From the NCBI RefSeq assembly GCF_015221875.1, contig NZ_JACYGY010000002.1, positions 417,573 through 481,572 on the forward strand: a stretch of 64,000 bases of DNA, written 5' to 3'. How positions within the stretch are numbered: position 1 is the first letter of the stretch; each line of letters opens with the position of its first letter. Position numbers and translations under genes: made by a program. Under the pieces are notes generated by a model that saw only the letters and a program-made list of their open reading frames with translations, did no database searches and was not told where the DNA came from. Below are positions 18,430-27,610 of this stretch, in pieces. This DNA is from Dyadobacter subterraneus (GTDB lineage Bacteria; Bacteroidota; Bacteroidia; Cytophagales; Spirosomataceae).

Positions 18430-19206
18430 TTATTCACAAACTATTTGATTTTGAAACTTAACACTAATTTTTGAAAATCTACTCCAGTCTTTGCTAAGTA
18501 CATTATCATAAAAAATACGAAGTTTACTGAATTTCGATTCAAAATCTTCTGCCATCCCTAACTCCACACGCTGATCGCCTAAAACTGTGGTTAACAGGAC
18601 TTCTCCGTCTTTATCCACATACATTTCTGCAACCTGCGCTTTCCAAAATTCATTGGTATTCAAAAAACGAATCAAATCCATTACCATTACCCCCTTTTTC
18701 GTCTTCATTTCTTTCGAACTGGTAAAAAAAGGACCTGAAACCAACAGCGTTCTGGCTGAGAAACTTTCAGATAATGGAAAAAAAACGCCTTCGTCATTTA
18801 TATAGTATCCCGAGGTATTTCGCCACTCTCCACTTTTGGAAGTATTGATCCATCTTGCAAGTGGTTTTTCCTGCTCAACTTCTACGACGATGTTACCCTT
18901 TAAGTCACGAAAAACCTGACATTTTTTTACAAGTTTATTCTTTCGCACCCTGTTTTCAAGGTCCGAAAGATGAACATCCCGCAATCTGCTACCTAATAAT
19001 GGGTCTCCTCCATTCTCAGTAAGCAGCATTTGAATATCTGTTTTATCCAGAAAATGCATCCCAGAATCACCATCAACGGTGATGATAATGTTGTTACATC
19101 GCTGATTACCAAGGCGACTCTCCGCCATGCCGATTCCGGCAATAGGCAAAATAAGCCACAAGCTACGTTTAAGCAAATGCCAAGAATAGTCAAATTTACG
19201 TAACAT
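18430..19206 (-). CDS. ftsQ: Cell division protein FtsQ/DivIB-type
   Basis: From the ATG at 19206 the product has 258 residues: a short cytoplasmic start (MLRKFDYSWHLLKR), one transmembrane helix (about 14-30), a POTRA-like domain (VDGDSGMHFLDKTDIQMLL onward) and the FtsQ beta domain. An upstream ATG at 19305 would overlap murC by 74 bases and precede the helix with an unlikely stretch, so it was rejected. Sequence conservation in this family is low in Bacteroidota; the assignment rests on position between murC and ftsA, topology and length. FtsQ links the Z ring to septal wall synthesis. Confidence 0.88.
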   Translation of the reverse strand: MLRKFDYSWHLLKRSLWLILPIAGIGMAESRLGNQRCNNIIITVDGDSGMHFLDKTDIQMLLTENGGDPLLGSRLRDVHLSDLENRVRKNKLVKKCQVFRDLKGNIVVEVEQEKPLARWINTSKSGEWRNTSGYYINDEGVFFPLSESFSARTLLVSGPFFTSSKEMKTKKGVMVMDLIRFLNTNEFWKAQVAEMYVDKDGEVLLTTVLGDQRVELGMAEDFESKFSKLRIFYDNVLSKDWSRFSKISVKFQNQIVCE

Positions 19207-19231
19207 CTTAGTAATTTTAAAAACGCGGTGA

Positions 19232-20623
19232 CTAATTATTACTAAATGGGTTTTGGAGAAGGATTTTAATTGGCTCCACAAGGGTGTCAATATCACCAGC
19301 ACCAATTGTCACTACAATATCAGTATTTAATTTCGGTAAAAGGTCTAAAACATCTTTTTTGCTTACCAAATTTTTATCTTCGATTGTTATTTTATCCAAT
19401 AACATGTCAGAATTTACTCCTTCAATTGGTAATTCTCTGGCCGGATAAATCTCCAAAAGTAACAATCTGTCAACCATCGAAAGACTTGCCGCAAAACCGT
19501 CAGCAAAATCCCGTGTTCTGGTGAATAAATGCGGCTGGAAAATTCCTGTCACATGCCTTCCCGGATATAGTGCTTTTACCGATGATAAAAATGCTTCGAT
19601 TTCTGCCGGATGATGGGCGTAATCGTCGATGTAAACTTTTGAAGGTAATTCAACCTGATATTCAAAGCGCCTTTTTACTCCTTTATAACTTTCAAGCGCA
19701 CCTTTTATATTTTCAGAAGAAACGCCCAAATACAAAGCTACGGCACTGGCTGCAAGCGAATTTTCAATATTATGGTAACCCGGAATTTTCATTGCCACGT
19801 TTTCAATAACACCTCCGGGATGAACGACGTCAAAAACGAATCTTGCATTTTCGATCCGGATACGATCTGCGTGATAGTCTCCTTCTTTCAATGAATAGGT
19901 AAAAACTTTTGCTTTTGTACTTGAAGCCAGATCAAGTCCTTTTTTCATAAACAAAGCCCCGTCTTCATCAATCTGCCCGACGTAATCCCTGAAAGATTCC
20001 AGAACATTTTCATGTTTTCCGTAGATATCAAGATGGTCAGCATCCGTAGAAGTGACAATAGCAATTTCAGGAAAAAGTGTTAAAAATGAACGGTCAAATT
20101 CATCAGCTTCCACAACACAAACCACTTCACTAAGATTTTCGGTTGGTGCATTAAGCAACAAATTGGTACCATAATTCTGGGTAATTCCTCCCAGAAAAGC
20201 AGTCGTATTTACATCAGCATATCGTAAAATATGTGCGACTAGTGAAGATGTTGTCGTCTTTCCGTGCGTTCCTGCCACTCCTACCGTTCTTAAATTCTTT
20301 GTCAGCAAACCTAATACCTGTGATCTTTTCAGTATCATAAAATTTTCCTGCCTGAAATAATTCATTTGCTTATGCTGAACCGGAACGGCCGGCGTATAGA
20401 CAATCAGCGTTTTTGACGGATCGGCAATAAATTCTGCTGGTATAGCTTCAATTTCATCTTCCAGATTAACGGGAATACCCTCAGAAATCAGCGTTTGTAC
20501 AAGTGGTGTCAAAGTTTTGTCATAACCCGCCACCTGAAACGAATTCGCCTTAAACCATCTGGCCAAAGCACTCATACCAATTCCGCCAATTCCTACAAAA
20601 TAGATGTATTTCCATTCATTCAT
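19232..20623 (-). CDS. murC: UDP-N-acetylmuramate--L-alanine ligase
   Basis: The 463-residue Mur ligase has the N-terminal Rossmann motif FVGIGGIGMSALARW, the ATP-binding P-loop GTHGKTTTSSLVAHIL (about residues 117-132), the DADHLDIYG motif of the central domain and the C-terminal domain with YDDYAHHPAEIEAFL-like residues (YIDDYAHHPAEI). It adds L-alanine to UDP-N-acetylmuramic acid, the first peptide step of wall precursor synthesis, in the cytoplasm. It is 38 bases after murG and 25 bases before the chosen ftsQ start. Confidence 0.97.
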   Translation of the reverse strand: MNEWKYIYFVGIGGIGMSALARWFKANSFQVAGYDKTLTPLVQTLISEGIPVNLEDEIEAIPAEFIADPSKTLIVYTPAVPVQHKQMNYFRQENFMILKRSQVLGLLTKNLRTVGVAGTHGKTTTSSLVAHILRYADVNTTAFLGGITQNYGTNLLLNAPTENLSEVVCVVEADEFDRSFLTLFPEIAIVTSTDADHLDIYGKHENVLESFRDYVGQIDEDGALFMKKGLDLASSTKAKVFTYSLKEGDYHADRIRIENARFVFDVVHPGGVIENVAMKIPGYHNIENSLAASAVALYLGVSSENIKGALESYKGVKRRFEYQVELPSKVYIDDYAHHPAEIEAFLSSVKALYPGRHVTGIFQPHLFTRTRDFADGFAASLSMVDRLLLLEIYPARELPIEGVNSDMLLDKITIEDKNLVSKKDVLDLLPKLNTDIVVTIGAGDIDTLVEPIKILLQNPFSNN

Positions 20624-20661
20624 AAAAGCCTAAATAATGTTTTGTTATAATAATTTGAACG

Positions 20662-21759
20662 CTACTTGATTAATTTCAGCACTTCTGCCGCGATATCATA
20701 AGCAGCCGTTGGTTTAGCCAGTTTTTTGATATTTGTTTTCAGTTCATTCTGCCTTTTTTCATCTCCCAACAAAGTCAATGCGCCTGGGATTAATTCCTCC
20801 GCCGCACTTGAATCTTTGATAAAAACAGCCGCGTCCTGCTCCACCAGATTCATCGCATTTTTAGTTTGATGATCTTCCGATGCAAAAGGAAATGGTATCA
20901 AAATTGTTGGTTTCACCGCCAGACATAGTTCTGAAACCGACAACGCCCCCGCACGCGAAACCACAACATCAGCAACCGCATAAGCCAGATCCATTTCATA
21001 AATGAATTCAAAAACTTTCGCAGCATCGGATTTTAAGGTTGAAACAGTTTCCTGCGCAGTACGGATAAATCCTTTTCCTGTTTGCCACAAAACCTGATAT
21101 CCGGCTTTTACCAGATCTCCAATACCTGCATTTAAACTTTCATTAATGGATTTCGCTCCCAAACTTCCTCCCATCACAAAAAGCGTTTTCCGGTCATCTT
21201 GAAATCCAAAATAGGCCAGCGCCTCTTTTCTTTTAGAAGTGACATCAACAATATCGCTTCTCACCGGATTTCCATAAACTCTAATCTTTTCTTTTGGGAA
21301 AAAAGCTTCCATGCCGGGATAAGCCACACAGATTTTGCTGGCTCTTTTTGCCAAAAGTTTATTTGTTATTCCTGCGTAGGAATTTTGTTCTTGTATAAGG
21401 GTTGGTATGCCAAGTAAAGATGCGATCATTAATAAAGGTCCGCTTGCAAAACCACCAACACCAACGGCGACATCCGGTTTAAAATCTTTTATAACTGATC
21501 TGGCTTTCCACAAACTACTTGTAAGCTTTACGGGAAAAGCCAGATTATCCAGGGAGATTTCTCTCTTAATTCCTACGATTGGCAAACCAATAATTTTATA
21601 TCCGGCACGCGGCACTTTCTCCATTTCCATTTTGCCAAGTGCTCCAACAAAGAGAATTTCAATACCCGGTTCAATTTCTTTCAGCGCATTGGCAATCGCT
21701 ATGGCAGGATAAATATGTCCGCCTGTACCGCCTCCACTAATAATTACTCTTTTTGACAT
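20662..21759 (-). CDS. murG: UDP-GlcNAc:undecaprenyl-PP-MurNAc-pentapeptide GlcNAc transferase
   Basis: The 365-residue GT28 glycosyltransferase begins with the glycine loop SGGGTGGHIYPAIAIANAL, has the second loop VGVGGFASGP and IQEQNSYAGITNKLLA, and the C-terminal donor-binding motif VSRAGALSVSELCLAVKPTILIPFP. It converts lipid I to lipid II on the cytoplasmic membrane face. It starts 8 bases after the ftsW stop. All key loops are present and length is normal. Confidence 0.97.
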   Translation of the reverse strand: MSKRVIISGGGTGGHIYPAIAIANALKEIEPGIEILFVGALGKMEMEKVPRAGYKIIGLPIVGIKREISLDNLAFPVKLTSSLWKARSVIKDFKPDVAVGVGGFASGPLLMIASLLGIPTLIQEQNSYAGITNKLLAKRASKICVAYPGMEAFFPKEKIRVYGNPVRSDIVDVTSKRKEALAYFGFQDDRKTLFVMGGSLGAKSINESLNAGIGDLVKAGYQVLWQTGKGFIRTAQETVSTLKSDAAKVFEFIYEMDLAYAVADVVVSRAGALSVSELCLAVKPTILIPFPFASEDHQTKNAMNLVEQDAAVFIKDSSAAEELIPGALTLLGDEKRQNELKTNIKKLAKPTAAYDIAAEVLKLIK

Positions 21760-21767
21760 AAGTATTG

Positions 21768-22922
21768 TTAAATCTTTTGCTCATCCATTTTTTCTCCCCG
21801 GCTGACGCTTAGGATCATGCCCATTGCAACTCCGGTAAACAACAGCGACGTTCCACCCTGACTAAAAAACGGTAGCGTCTGACCAGTTACTGGTACCAAT
21901 CCAACTGTTACCGCCATGGCAGAGAAAGCCTGACTAACGACTACAAAGGTTAATCCGGCTGATAATAATCCGCCAAAAGGCCGTTTGGTTGCTTCAATGG
22001 CTTTTAGTCCTCGGAATAATAAAATGAGATATAATATCATAAGCGCTGTCCCGCCCAATGTTCCGTATTCTTCTACTACGACCGCAAAAATAAAATCCTT
22101 TTGAGGTTCTGGTAAAAATCTTCTTTGCCGGCTTTTCGCAACGCCTTCGCCATAAAGTCCACCTCGGGCCATGGCCATATAAGATTGCTGCGATTGGTAA
22201 ACCACCACATCTTTATCTAAAAAAGAAGATATCCTGTTTTGAGCGGTGTTAGACCTTTGTGTAGAATTCAGCAAAATCGCAACTCCGGCAAAAAACACCA
22301 GTCCCATTGCCGTAAAAAGCAAATAGTGAATAGGTACCTTTCCAACAAACATTAATAAAAAGCAGATACCGGCAAGCATGAAGGCGGTTGATACATTACT
22401 CGTAAAAATCAATCCGCAAACTACTCCGACAAGTGCCAACGGTTCCATAAATAGCTCTCTGGTATTCCATCCGCCTTTGATATGTCTTGCAAGAATAAGG
22501 GATAAATGTGCGATCAAAGCCACTTTTGCCCATTCTGATGGCTGGAAACGTTGTCCGATTATCGGTATTTCAATCCAGCGTGAGGCTTCATTAACAGATC
22601 GTCCAAAAAACATAGCAAAAATGAGCAGCAAAATAGAGCTCCATACTGCCATTCTTGTCACATACACAAATTTTATGTAGGGGATGCGATGTACAAAAAA
22701 CATGATCAGCAGTGAAAGAAAGCATAATACGGTATGTTTAAAAAGGTAATATTCCGTATTTCCCTGTTTCACGCTGTATGCATCTTTTACACTCGCACTA
22801 TAAACCACAACGATACTAGAAAGCAGCATGCCAATACAAATGCCCCAGATCCAGGGATCTCCTTTAAGATTCCTGGAAAACCATGCCTGGGTTTCTTCCC
22901 TTACTTTTTGAAAACCATCCAT
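21768..22922 (-). CDS. ftsW: SEDS-family peptidoglycan glycosyltransferase FtsW
   Basis: This 384-residue protein has about ten transmembrane helices of the SEDS family. Visible signature stretches include RWIEIPIIGQRFQPSEWAK, STAFMLAGICFLLMF, QSYMAMARGGLYGEGVAKS, FAVVVEEYGTLGG and PVTGQTLPFFSQGGTSLLF. FtsW polymerises lipid II at the septum with a cognate class B PBP, which is not in this window. The gene sits between murD (7 bases upstream) and murG. The distinction from RodA rests on its place in the division cluster. Confidence 0.94.
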   Translation of the reverse strand: MDGFQKVREETQAWFSRNLKGDPWIWGICIGMLLSSIVVVYSASVKDAYSVKQGNTEYYLFKHTVLCFLSLLIMFFVHRIPYIKFVYVTRMAVWSSILLLIFAMFFGRSVNEASRWIEIPIIGQRFQPSEWAKVALIAHLSLILARHIKGGWNTRELFMEPLALVGVVCGLIFTSNVSTAFMLAGICFLLMFVGKVPIHYLLFTAMGLVFFAGVAILLNSTQRSNTAQNRISSFLDKDVVVYQSQQSYMAMARGGLYGEGVAKSRQRRFLPEPQKDFIFAVVVEEYGTLGGTALMILYLILLFRGLKAIEATKRPFGGLLSAGLTFVVVSQAFSAMAVTVGLVPVTGQTLPFFSQGGTSLLFTGVAMGMILSVSRGEKMDEQKI

Positions 22923-22929
22923 GTTGCTG

Positions 22930-24279
22930 TCACTTGCTTGTTAAGTTCCTAACGGCTTGTTTGAATTTCTCGCCCCGGTCTTCATAATTTTTGAATAAAT
23001 CAAAGCTCGCGCAGGCAGGAGAAAGCAATACAATATCTCCCGGAACACTCCATTTCTGAGCCTGATTTACGGCATCCTGAACGTCTTCTGTTACATAGAT
23101 TTCAGGTACAATTTCGCCAAAATATTCTTTTAATTTCTTATAATCAGGCGATAGAATAATCAATGCCTTCACTTTCTTTCTTACCAGTTCTTCTATCTGG
23201 CTATAATCATTTCCTTTATCTACACCGCCCGCAATGAGCACAATCGGCTGCTCAAAACTTCCTAAAGCGTAAAAAACAGAATCCACATTGGTGGCTTTTG
23301 AATCATTCACATAAGTTACACCATCCAGAACCAACACTTGCTCCAAACGATGAGGCGCATTAACAAAACTCAGTAAACCGCTTTTTATTACTTCATGACT
23401 CAATCCAACAGACTGTGCGACAAGAATTGCTGCCAATGCATTAACGGCATTGTGTGGACCTTTTATTGGAAGTTCTGAAAAATCCTGTTCGTAGTGTTCA
23501 TCTTCTCTTTGTGAAACCAGTTTCTGGTTAGCCAGATATCCACCTTCCGTAATTGTATCTTTTAAAGAGATAGCCCATTTTTTAGGCAGCACCGTTCTTT
23601 TCAGAAGTTCCGAAATGATAACTTCGCTATCCGAGAAATAAATAAAATCGTCATCTGCTGTCTGATTCTGAATGATATTAAATTTCGAATTGACGTAGTT
23701 TTGAAAATCGTAATTGTAACGATCGAGATGGTCTGGTGTAATGTTTAATATTACTGAAATGTTTGGATGAAAATCAACGATATTATCTAATTGGAAACTG
23801 CTGATTTCCAGTACATAATAATCAAAGTTTTTTTCAGCTACCTGCCAGGCAAAACTTTCACCGATATTTCCGGCAAGGCCGACATTCAGATTTGCTTCGC
23901 GTAGAAGATGATAAGTAAGTAAAGATGTTGTCGTCTTTCCATTGCTTCCGGTAATTGCAATCAGCTTTGCTTTTGTATAACGGGATGCAAATTCTATCTC
24001 TGAGATAATTGAAATCCCTTTGGCTGCTAATGCCTGAATGATAGGTGCTTTGTCGGGAATTCCCGGACTTTTCACCACTTCATCGGCTTTCAGAATCAAT
24101 GATTCTGTATGAAAACCTTCTTCAAAATTTATATTTTCGCGAAGTAACACTTCACGGTATTTATCACTGATTGGACTGCGATCCGACAAAAAAACTTCGA
24201 ATCCCTTTAATTTACCAAGTATTGCCGCCCCTATTCCGCTTTCTCCGCCACCTAATACGACGAGTTTTTTCTGCAACAT
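22930..24279 (-). CDS. murD: UDP-N-acetylmuramoyl-L-alanine--D-glutamate ligase
   Basis: The 449-residue Mur ligase starts with the Rossmann loop VLGGGESGIGAAILG, has the P-loop TGSNGKTTTSLLTYHLL (about residues 111-127), the ITPDHLDRY motif and the C-terminal GGVDKGNDYSQIEELV and SPACASFDLFKNYEDRGEKF. It adds D-glutamate to UDP-MurNAc-L-Ala. It is the first gene of the cluster here: an mscL gene with its own terminator lies directly upstream, so mraY, murE, ftsI and ftsL, which often precede murD, are elsewhere. Confidence 0.97.
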   Translation of the reverse strand: MLQKKLVVLGGGESGIGAAILGKLKGFEVFLSDRSPISDKYREVLLRENINFEEGFHTESLILKADEVVKSPGIPDKAPIIQALAAKGISIISEIEFASRYTKAKLIAITGSNGKTTTSLLTYHLLREANLNVGLAGNIGESFAWQVAEKNFDYYVLEISSFQLDNIVDFHPNISVILNITPDHLDRYNYDFQNYVNSKFNIIQNQTADDDFIYFSDSEVIISELLKRTVLPKKWAISLKDTITEGGYLANQKLVSQREDEHYEQDFSELPIKGPHNAVNALAAILVAQSVGLSHEVIKSGLLSFVNAPHRLEQVLVLDGVTYVNDSKATNVDSVFYALGSFEQPIVLIAGGVDKGNDYSQIEELVRKKVKALIILSPDYKKLKEYFGEIVPEIYVTEDVQDAVNQAQKWSVPGDIVLLSPACASFDLFKNYEDRGEKFKQAVRNLTSK

Positions 24280-24371
24280 ATTTTAGAATTTTAACTAGGA
24301 AGTAAAGTACGCAGATTAATCGCTTTCATGGAAGATTTTTTTACGCTTTCTTCAAAAAACTCTCACAAAAA

Positions 24372-24395
24372 AAGGGGCATGAAATCATGCCCCTT
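24372..24395 (-). terminator. Terminator of mscL
   Basis: Eleven-bp perfect arms (24372-24382 and 24385-24395, core GGGGCATGA) with a two-base loop; a run of seven T follows on the minus strand (complement of 24367-24373). It insulates the murD-ftsZ cluster from mscL. Confidence 0.85.
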
Positions 24396-24420
24396 CTATT
24401 ATATATATTTTTGGAAAGTT

Positions 24421-24747
24421 TCAGACTGGTTTTTTCTCTGAAAGTCTTAAACGATTTGCCACTTTAACGATCAGGAAAATAACCCAGGCAATGATCAGGA
24501 ACTGGATAAGCGTTTGAAGAAAATTACCATATTTAATGGAAACTTCCGGTGTTTTGTCAACTGCTTCTTTCAGTACAATTTTCAACTGGGTAAAATCAAC
24601 TCCCCCAATGAGTATCCCCAGAATAGGGTTGATAATGTCTTCAACCAATGAAGTCGTGATTTTGCCAAATGCTGCACCAATAACAACTCCAACAGCCAGA
24701 TCGAGCACATTGCCCTGAGCAATAAACGTTTTAAATTCCTGTAGCAT
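24421..24747 (-). CDS. mscL: Large-conductance mechanosensitive channel
   Basis: The 108-residue protein has the MscL signature at the N-terminus: [29 protein letters not shown] in overlapping parts across residues 2-30, with the pore helix glycines, then the TM2 helix [21 protein letters not shown] (about 80-100). It is shorter than the usual 125-150 residues because the periplasmic loop and C-terminal helix are trimmed, ending LSEKKPV. MscL opens under extreme membrane tension and releases solutes during osmotic downshock. It is a single gene with its own terminator; an MscS-like gene lies about 1 kb away. Confidence 0.95.
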   Translation of the reverse strand: MLQEFKTFIAQGNVLDLAVGVVIGAAFGKITTSLVEDIINPILGILIGGVDFTQLKIVLKEAVDKTPEVSIKYGNFLQTLIQFLIIAWVIFLIVKVANRLRLSEKKPV

Positions 24748-24784
24748 AATAGTCTAAGGTTAAATGTATGTGGGATAAATCTAA

Positions 24785-25741
24785 TTAAAATGTATACAAA
24801 AACCCAATACTTAACCCTTGTGCAAACTGAATGTCATCAACCTGCGATTTATTATATATTATTATTGCTCCTAAATTGACATTGAAATATTTAGCGATTT
24901 TAGCCGTCACCATGGCATCCAGCCTGTGATCATTCTTAAATTCTTTCTTATCCGTGATCTGATTTTTGTTGTAGGCAGTAAACAATTGATATCTGAATTT
25001 AAGATTCAAATCCTTCACTACTTCCTTATCAAAATTGGCAACCAACTGCACGATACCCACTTCATTATGGAATCGTTTCCCAATTTTAACACCATAATTT
25101 TCAGGAATATTCAGATACAAATTTTTGTCTGAAACAATTGTTTGACGAACGGCTCCCGGAGCAAGATCTATAAAAAAGTAAGGAGCAGGGCGGTATTCAA
25201 TACCAATGGCTTCTGTAAGGTAGGCCGGTGCAAATAGTCCGGAAACTTTTTTCTTGGCACCTACGGAATCCGGTGAAGTTGAATAAGTATACCCATTTGC
25301 GAACTGCGACAAAAGGTTAAAATTTGCAAATAAACTCCATTCCTTAGTAAGCTCGTAATTGTATTTGGTATCAAAAAAAATGCGGTCAAGATTTTTGCGG
25401 CTTCCCTGAGATTTGTTTTTGACAATACCGTATTGAGATTGAAAATCATTTCTCCACGAATGTTTTCCCGTTCTCTTTTCACTAAGTGCATTGAATAAAG
25501 CACCGAGCGCGATTGAACTTACACCACCGCCCGTCCAGTTGGAGCTGAAAGAGCCTTGTGTAACGTTTACTCCAAATTCTATCTTTTTCCAGGTTGTATC
25601 TCCCTTGACTTTAAGTCTCGATCCACTCAAAGAATTCGTAAGATCGACCTTTTTTGTGATATCATCCTGTGCAAAAGCACTTTTGAATGTGACAAATAAT
25701 AAACAAATAATTAGTGTGCGAAATGTGGTTTTGAAGTTCAT
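24785..25741 (-). CDS. DUF3078-type outer-membrane beta-barrel protein
   Basis: From the ATG at 25741 the product has about 318 residues with a signal peptide (LIICLLFVTFKSAFAQ). The mature part matches the DUF3078 pattern of Bacteroidota: WKKIEFGVNVTQGSFSSNW, then alternating amphipathic strands ending in an aromatic residue (GFLYTF), as in outer-membrane barrels. GALFNALSEKRTGKHSWRND and a YGIVKNKSQGSRKNLDR segment are typical. The function is unknown. It lies between mscL and the MscS-like gene on the same strand; a gap of 22 bases to the MscS-like gene upstream suggests cotranscription. An ATG two codons earlier (25747) is also possible. Confidence 0.8.
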   Translation of the reverse strand: MNFKTTFRTLIICLLFVTFKSAFAQDDITKKVDLTNSLSGSRLKVKGDTTWKKIEFGVNVTQGSFSSNWTGGGVSSIALGALFNALSEKRTGKHSWRNDFQSQYGIVKNKSQGSRKNLDRIFFDTKYNYELTKEWSLFANFNLLSQFANGYTYSTSPDSVGAKKKVSGLFAPAYLTEAIGIEYRPAPYFFIDLAPGAVRQTIVSDKNLYLNIPENYGVKIGKRFHNEVGIVQLVANFDKEVVKDLNLKFRYQLFTAYNKNQITDKKEFKNDHRLDAMVTAKIAKYFNVNLGAIIIYNKSQVDDIQFAQGLSIGFLYTF

Positions 25742-25763
25742 GCGCATTCAAAAATTTAACGTA

Positions 25764-26591
25764 TTAATTAAAAATTTCAACCTGCCGGGTCTGAAAAAAC
25801 TGTAATGGCAGTATTGTGGTTGTGGTGTCGTTTACAATGGTTACCGTGGTATTATCAATTTTGGTAATGACACCTTTGACGTCATCAATCTTGATAACCT
25901 GGCCTTCTTTGTAATTCTTACGACTATAAAATGAAGAAATGATATTAGACAAAACATCTTTCGATGCGATACCGTAACCCAATGAAAAAGATAGTATTAC
26001 CCCGCCAATTACAAGAATAAAGCTGGATTCAAGCAAGGTAGTTTCAATGCCGATTTGTCCTAGTGCACTGATAAATGTGATAATCAGAAAGAAGACAAAT
26101 GCAATATTTCCAATTAGCTTGGAAGAAGGAATATTGAAGGATTTACATGTTGCAACGACAGCGCCTTTTATAGCGTCTGAAATCATAATTCCAATTTGAA
26201 GCATAACTGCCGCGGCAATCAGTTTTGGAATAAAATTAACTAACGATAGGACCATACTTGTGATGGCATCCACGCCCAAAGTTTCAGTTGCAGCCGTCAG
26301 GAAGATTAACAGAATAAAGTAATAGACAACTTTTGCGACAATGTCACTAAGTCTGATTTCCGTTTTAAGCTGTTTAATTAAGCCAATTTCATTCAATTTG
26401 TCTCCGATTCGGTCAAATCCAATCGAACTCAGCACTTTTCTGATTACGATTGTCACCCCTTTTGCAACCAGATATCCAATTGCTATGATGATAAAACATC
26501 CAATAACCCTAGGGACAAAAATTACAAACTGGTTGATTAAGGTGTTAAAAGTGTTAACTAAAATTTCAGAGATGTTGGGAAGGTTGTTCAT
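25764..26591 (-). CDS. MscS-like mechanosensitive ion channel family protein
   Basis: From the ATG at 26591 the protein has 275 residues. Five hydrophobic segments precede a beta-domain: VIFVPRVIGCFIIIAIGYLVAKG near residue 18-40, three central helices, and a glycine-rich pore-like helix (SFILVIGGVILSFSLGYGIASKDVLSN). The soluble end (YKEGQVIKIDDVKGVITKID) matches the MscS beta domain, where the family has F/Y-x-x-G-D-x-I. This resembles the small-conductance TM-helix (MscS-related) channel family. The earlier ATG at 26678 overlaps the upstream small gene and was rejected. It is probably the third gene of a sigma factor operon. Confidence 0.8.
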   Translation of the reverse strand: MNNLPNISEILVNTFNTLINQFVIFVPRVIGCFIIIAIGYLVAKGVTIVIRKVLSSIGFDRIGDKLNEIGLIKQLKTEIRLSDIVAKVVYYFILLIFLTAATETLGVDAITSMVLSLVNFIPKLIAAAVMLQIGIMISDAIKGAVVATCKSFNIPSSKLIGNIAFVFFLIITFISALGQIGIETTLLESSFILVIGGVILSFSLGYGIASKDVLSNIISSFYSRKNYKEGQVIKIDDVKGVITKIDNTTVTIVNDTTTTILPLQFFQTRQVEIFN

Positions 26592-26643
26592 ATGTAGAGA
26601 GTAAAATGTGTGTTTGCAACTTGTAATCTTGGTGTCCGGCGTT

Positions 26644-26829
26644 TTATAAATCAGTATCCTCAATGGAAAGACTGACAACCAGGGTATTCAAAAAGTGTTC
26701 TGTAAAGTGTTCAACCACGTGCATGGTATCTCTGATGGTATTTACTTCTGAAACCAATGCTCTTTTAAGGTAGGCTGGTACTTCCTCAGTAGACTCTAAA
26801 TCTTTAAAAACTGTATTTCCTGAGGGCAT
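26644..26829 (-). CDS. Hypothetical 61-residue protein coupled to a sigma factor
   Basis: The frame starts five bases after the sigma factor stop and ends about 50 bases before the MscS-like start, filling the space between two confident genes on the same strand. The product is acidic, without Cys, signal peptide or membrane helix, and looks helical (about residues 17-58, with EVNTIRDTMHVVEHFTEHFLNTLVVSL). I do not recognise a family. Tight spacing suggests translational coupling. A protein placed directly after an ECF sigma factor could be an anti-sigma or co-regulator, but it is far smaller than known anti-sigma families, so this is only a guess. Confidence 0.55.
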   Translation of the reverse strand: MPSGNTVFKDLESTEEVPAYLKRALVSEVNTIRDTMHVVEHFTEHFLNTLVVSLSIEDTDL

Positions 26830-26834
26830 ATTTT

Positions 26835-27476
26835 TCAGCTGTTTATAAAATATCTGATTAGTTCTATCATTTTGACGAAGAATATACCCAGGAAAATAAT
26901 TGTTTCAAGATATTTCTTACGCAGCTTTTCGCGCGATCTCAGCAGACGCATTTTTACCGCACTTTCGGTTATTTTAAATATATCTGCAATATCCCTGATA
27001 CTGAGGTCATCGGTATATTTCATGAATAAAATACCCTTTTCATCGACAGTCAGGTGATCCAGCGCGGTTTTTAAATTTCTCGCCTCAATGTCGTCTCCGT
27101 CGAAAAGATTATTAAGATCAATATCATCAGAAACCTCCATTGGTTCGTCCTGATATACTTCACCTCTTTTCTTGTTAGATCGCAATTGGTCCATACAGTG
27201 GTTGTATGTTATCGAATACAGCCATGTAGAAAATTTGGCGTCTTCTTTAAAGGTACCCAGCTTGAATATCAGTTTTAAAAAGATATCGTGTGTGAGATCC
27301 TCAGCTTTTGCCGAATCTTTTATAAAAGATAAGCACTTGTGATAAACCTTATCAGCATATCGCGAGTACAATTTTTCGAAATAGTGGTTACGCTGCGTAT
27401 CCACGAATAATTTCACCAATTCTTCGTCAGTGTAATTATTTTCTTTCAGTTCTTCTTTAAACGTTTTGACTGCCAT
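26835..27476 (-). CDS. ECF-type sigma-70 factor with hydrophobic C-terminal tail
   Basis: The 213-residue protein has sigma region 2 (YADKVYHKCLSFIKDSAKAEDLTHDIF, about residues 40-66, then WLYSITYNHCMDQLR) and region 4 (LTVDEKGILFMKYTDDLSIRDIADIF, ESAVKMRLLRSREKLRK, about 142-187). After region 4 comes an unusual tail, IIFLGIFFVKMIELIRYFI (192-210), strongly hydrophobic with a few charges, which could be a membrane-associated amphipathic helix. No FecR-type anti-sigma factor is next to it; instead a 61-residue protein and an MscS-like channel follow, suggesting a link with envelope or osmotic stress. That link is inference from neighbours. Confidence 0.88.
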   Translation of the reverse strand: MAVKTFKEELKENNYTDEELVKLFVDTQRNHYFEKLYSRYADKVYHKCLSFIKDSAKAEDLTHDIFLKLIFKLGTFKEDAKFSTWLYSITYNHCMDQLRSNKKRGEVYQDEPMEVSDDIDLNNLFDGDDIEARNLKTALDHLTVDEKGILFMKYTDDLSIRDIADIFKITESAVKMRLLRSREKLRKKYLETIIFLGIFFVKMIELIRYFINS

Positions 27477-27543
27477 ACATGTAAAAAGTAACAGAGCAAG
27501 CCTTATTTAGTGTGTAAAAAATATTTTTGTGACGGCAAATAAC

Positions 27544-27587
27544 AAAAACAACGCCTGGTATACAAGTATACGTCAGGCGTTGTTTTT
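27544..27587 (-). terminator. Terminator of tsf
   Basis: Perfect 14-bp arms AAAAACAACGCCTG (27544-27557) and its complement (27574-27587) with an inner GTATA/TATAC stem. On the minus strand it lies 23 bases after the tsf stop and ends in T-rich sequence. Confidence 0.8.
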
Positions 27588-27610
27588 ATTTTTTTACTAT
27601 TTTTTTTTAA

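Noticed and set aside
26592..26678. Longer N-terminus for the MscS-like channel
   Set aside because: It would overlap the small gene upstream and adds a Cys/His-containing stretch with no family support; the ATG at 26591 gives the standard N-terminus.
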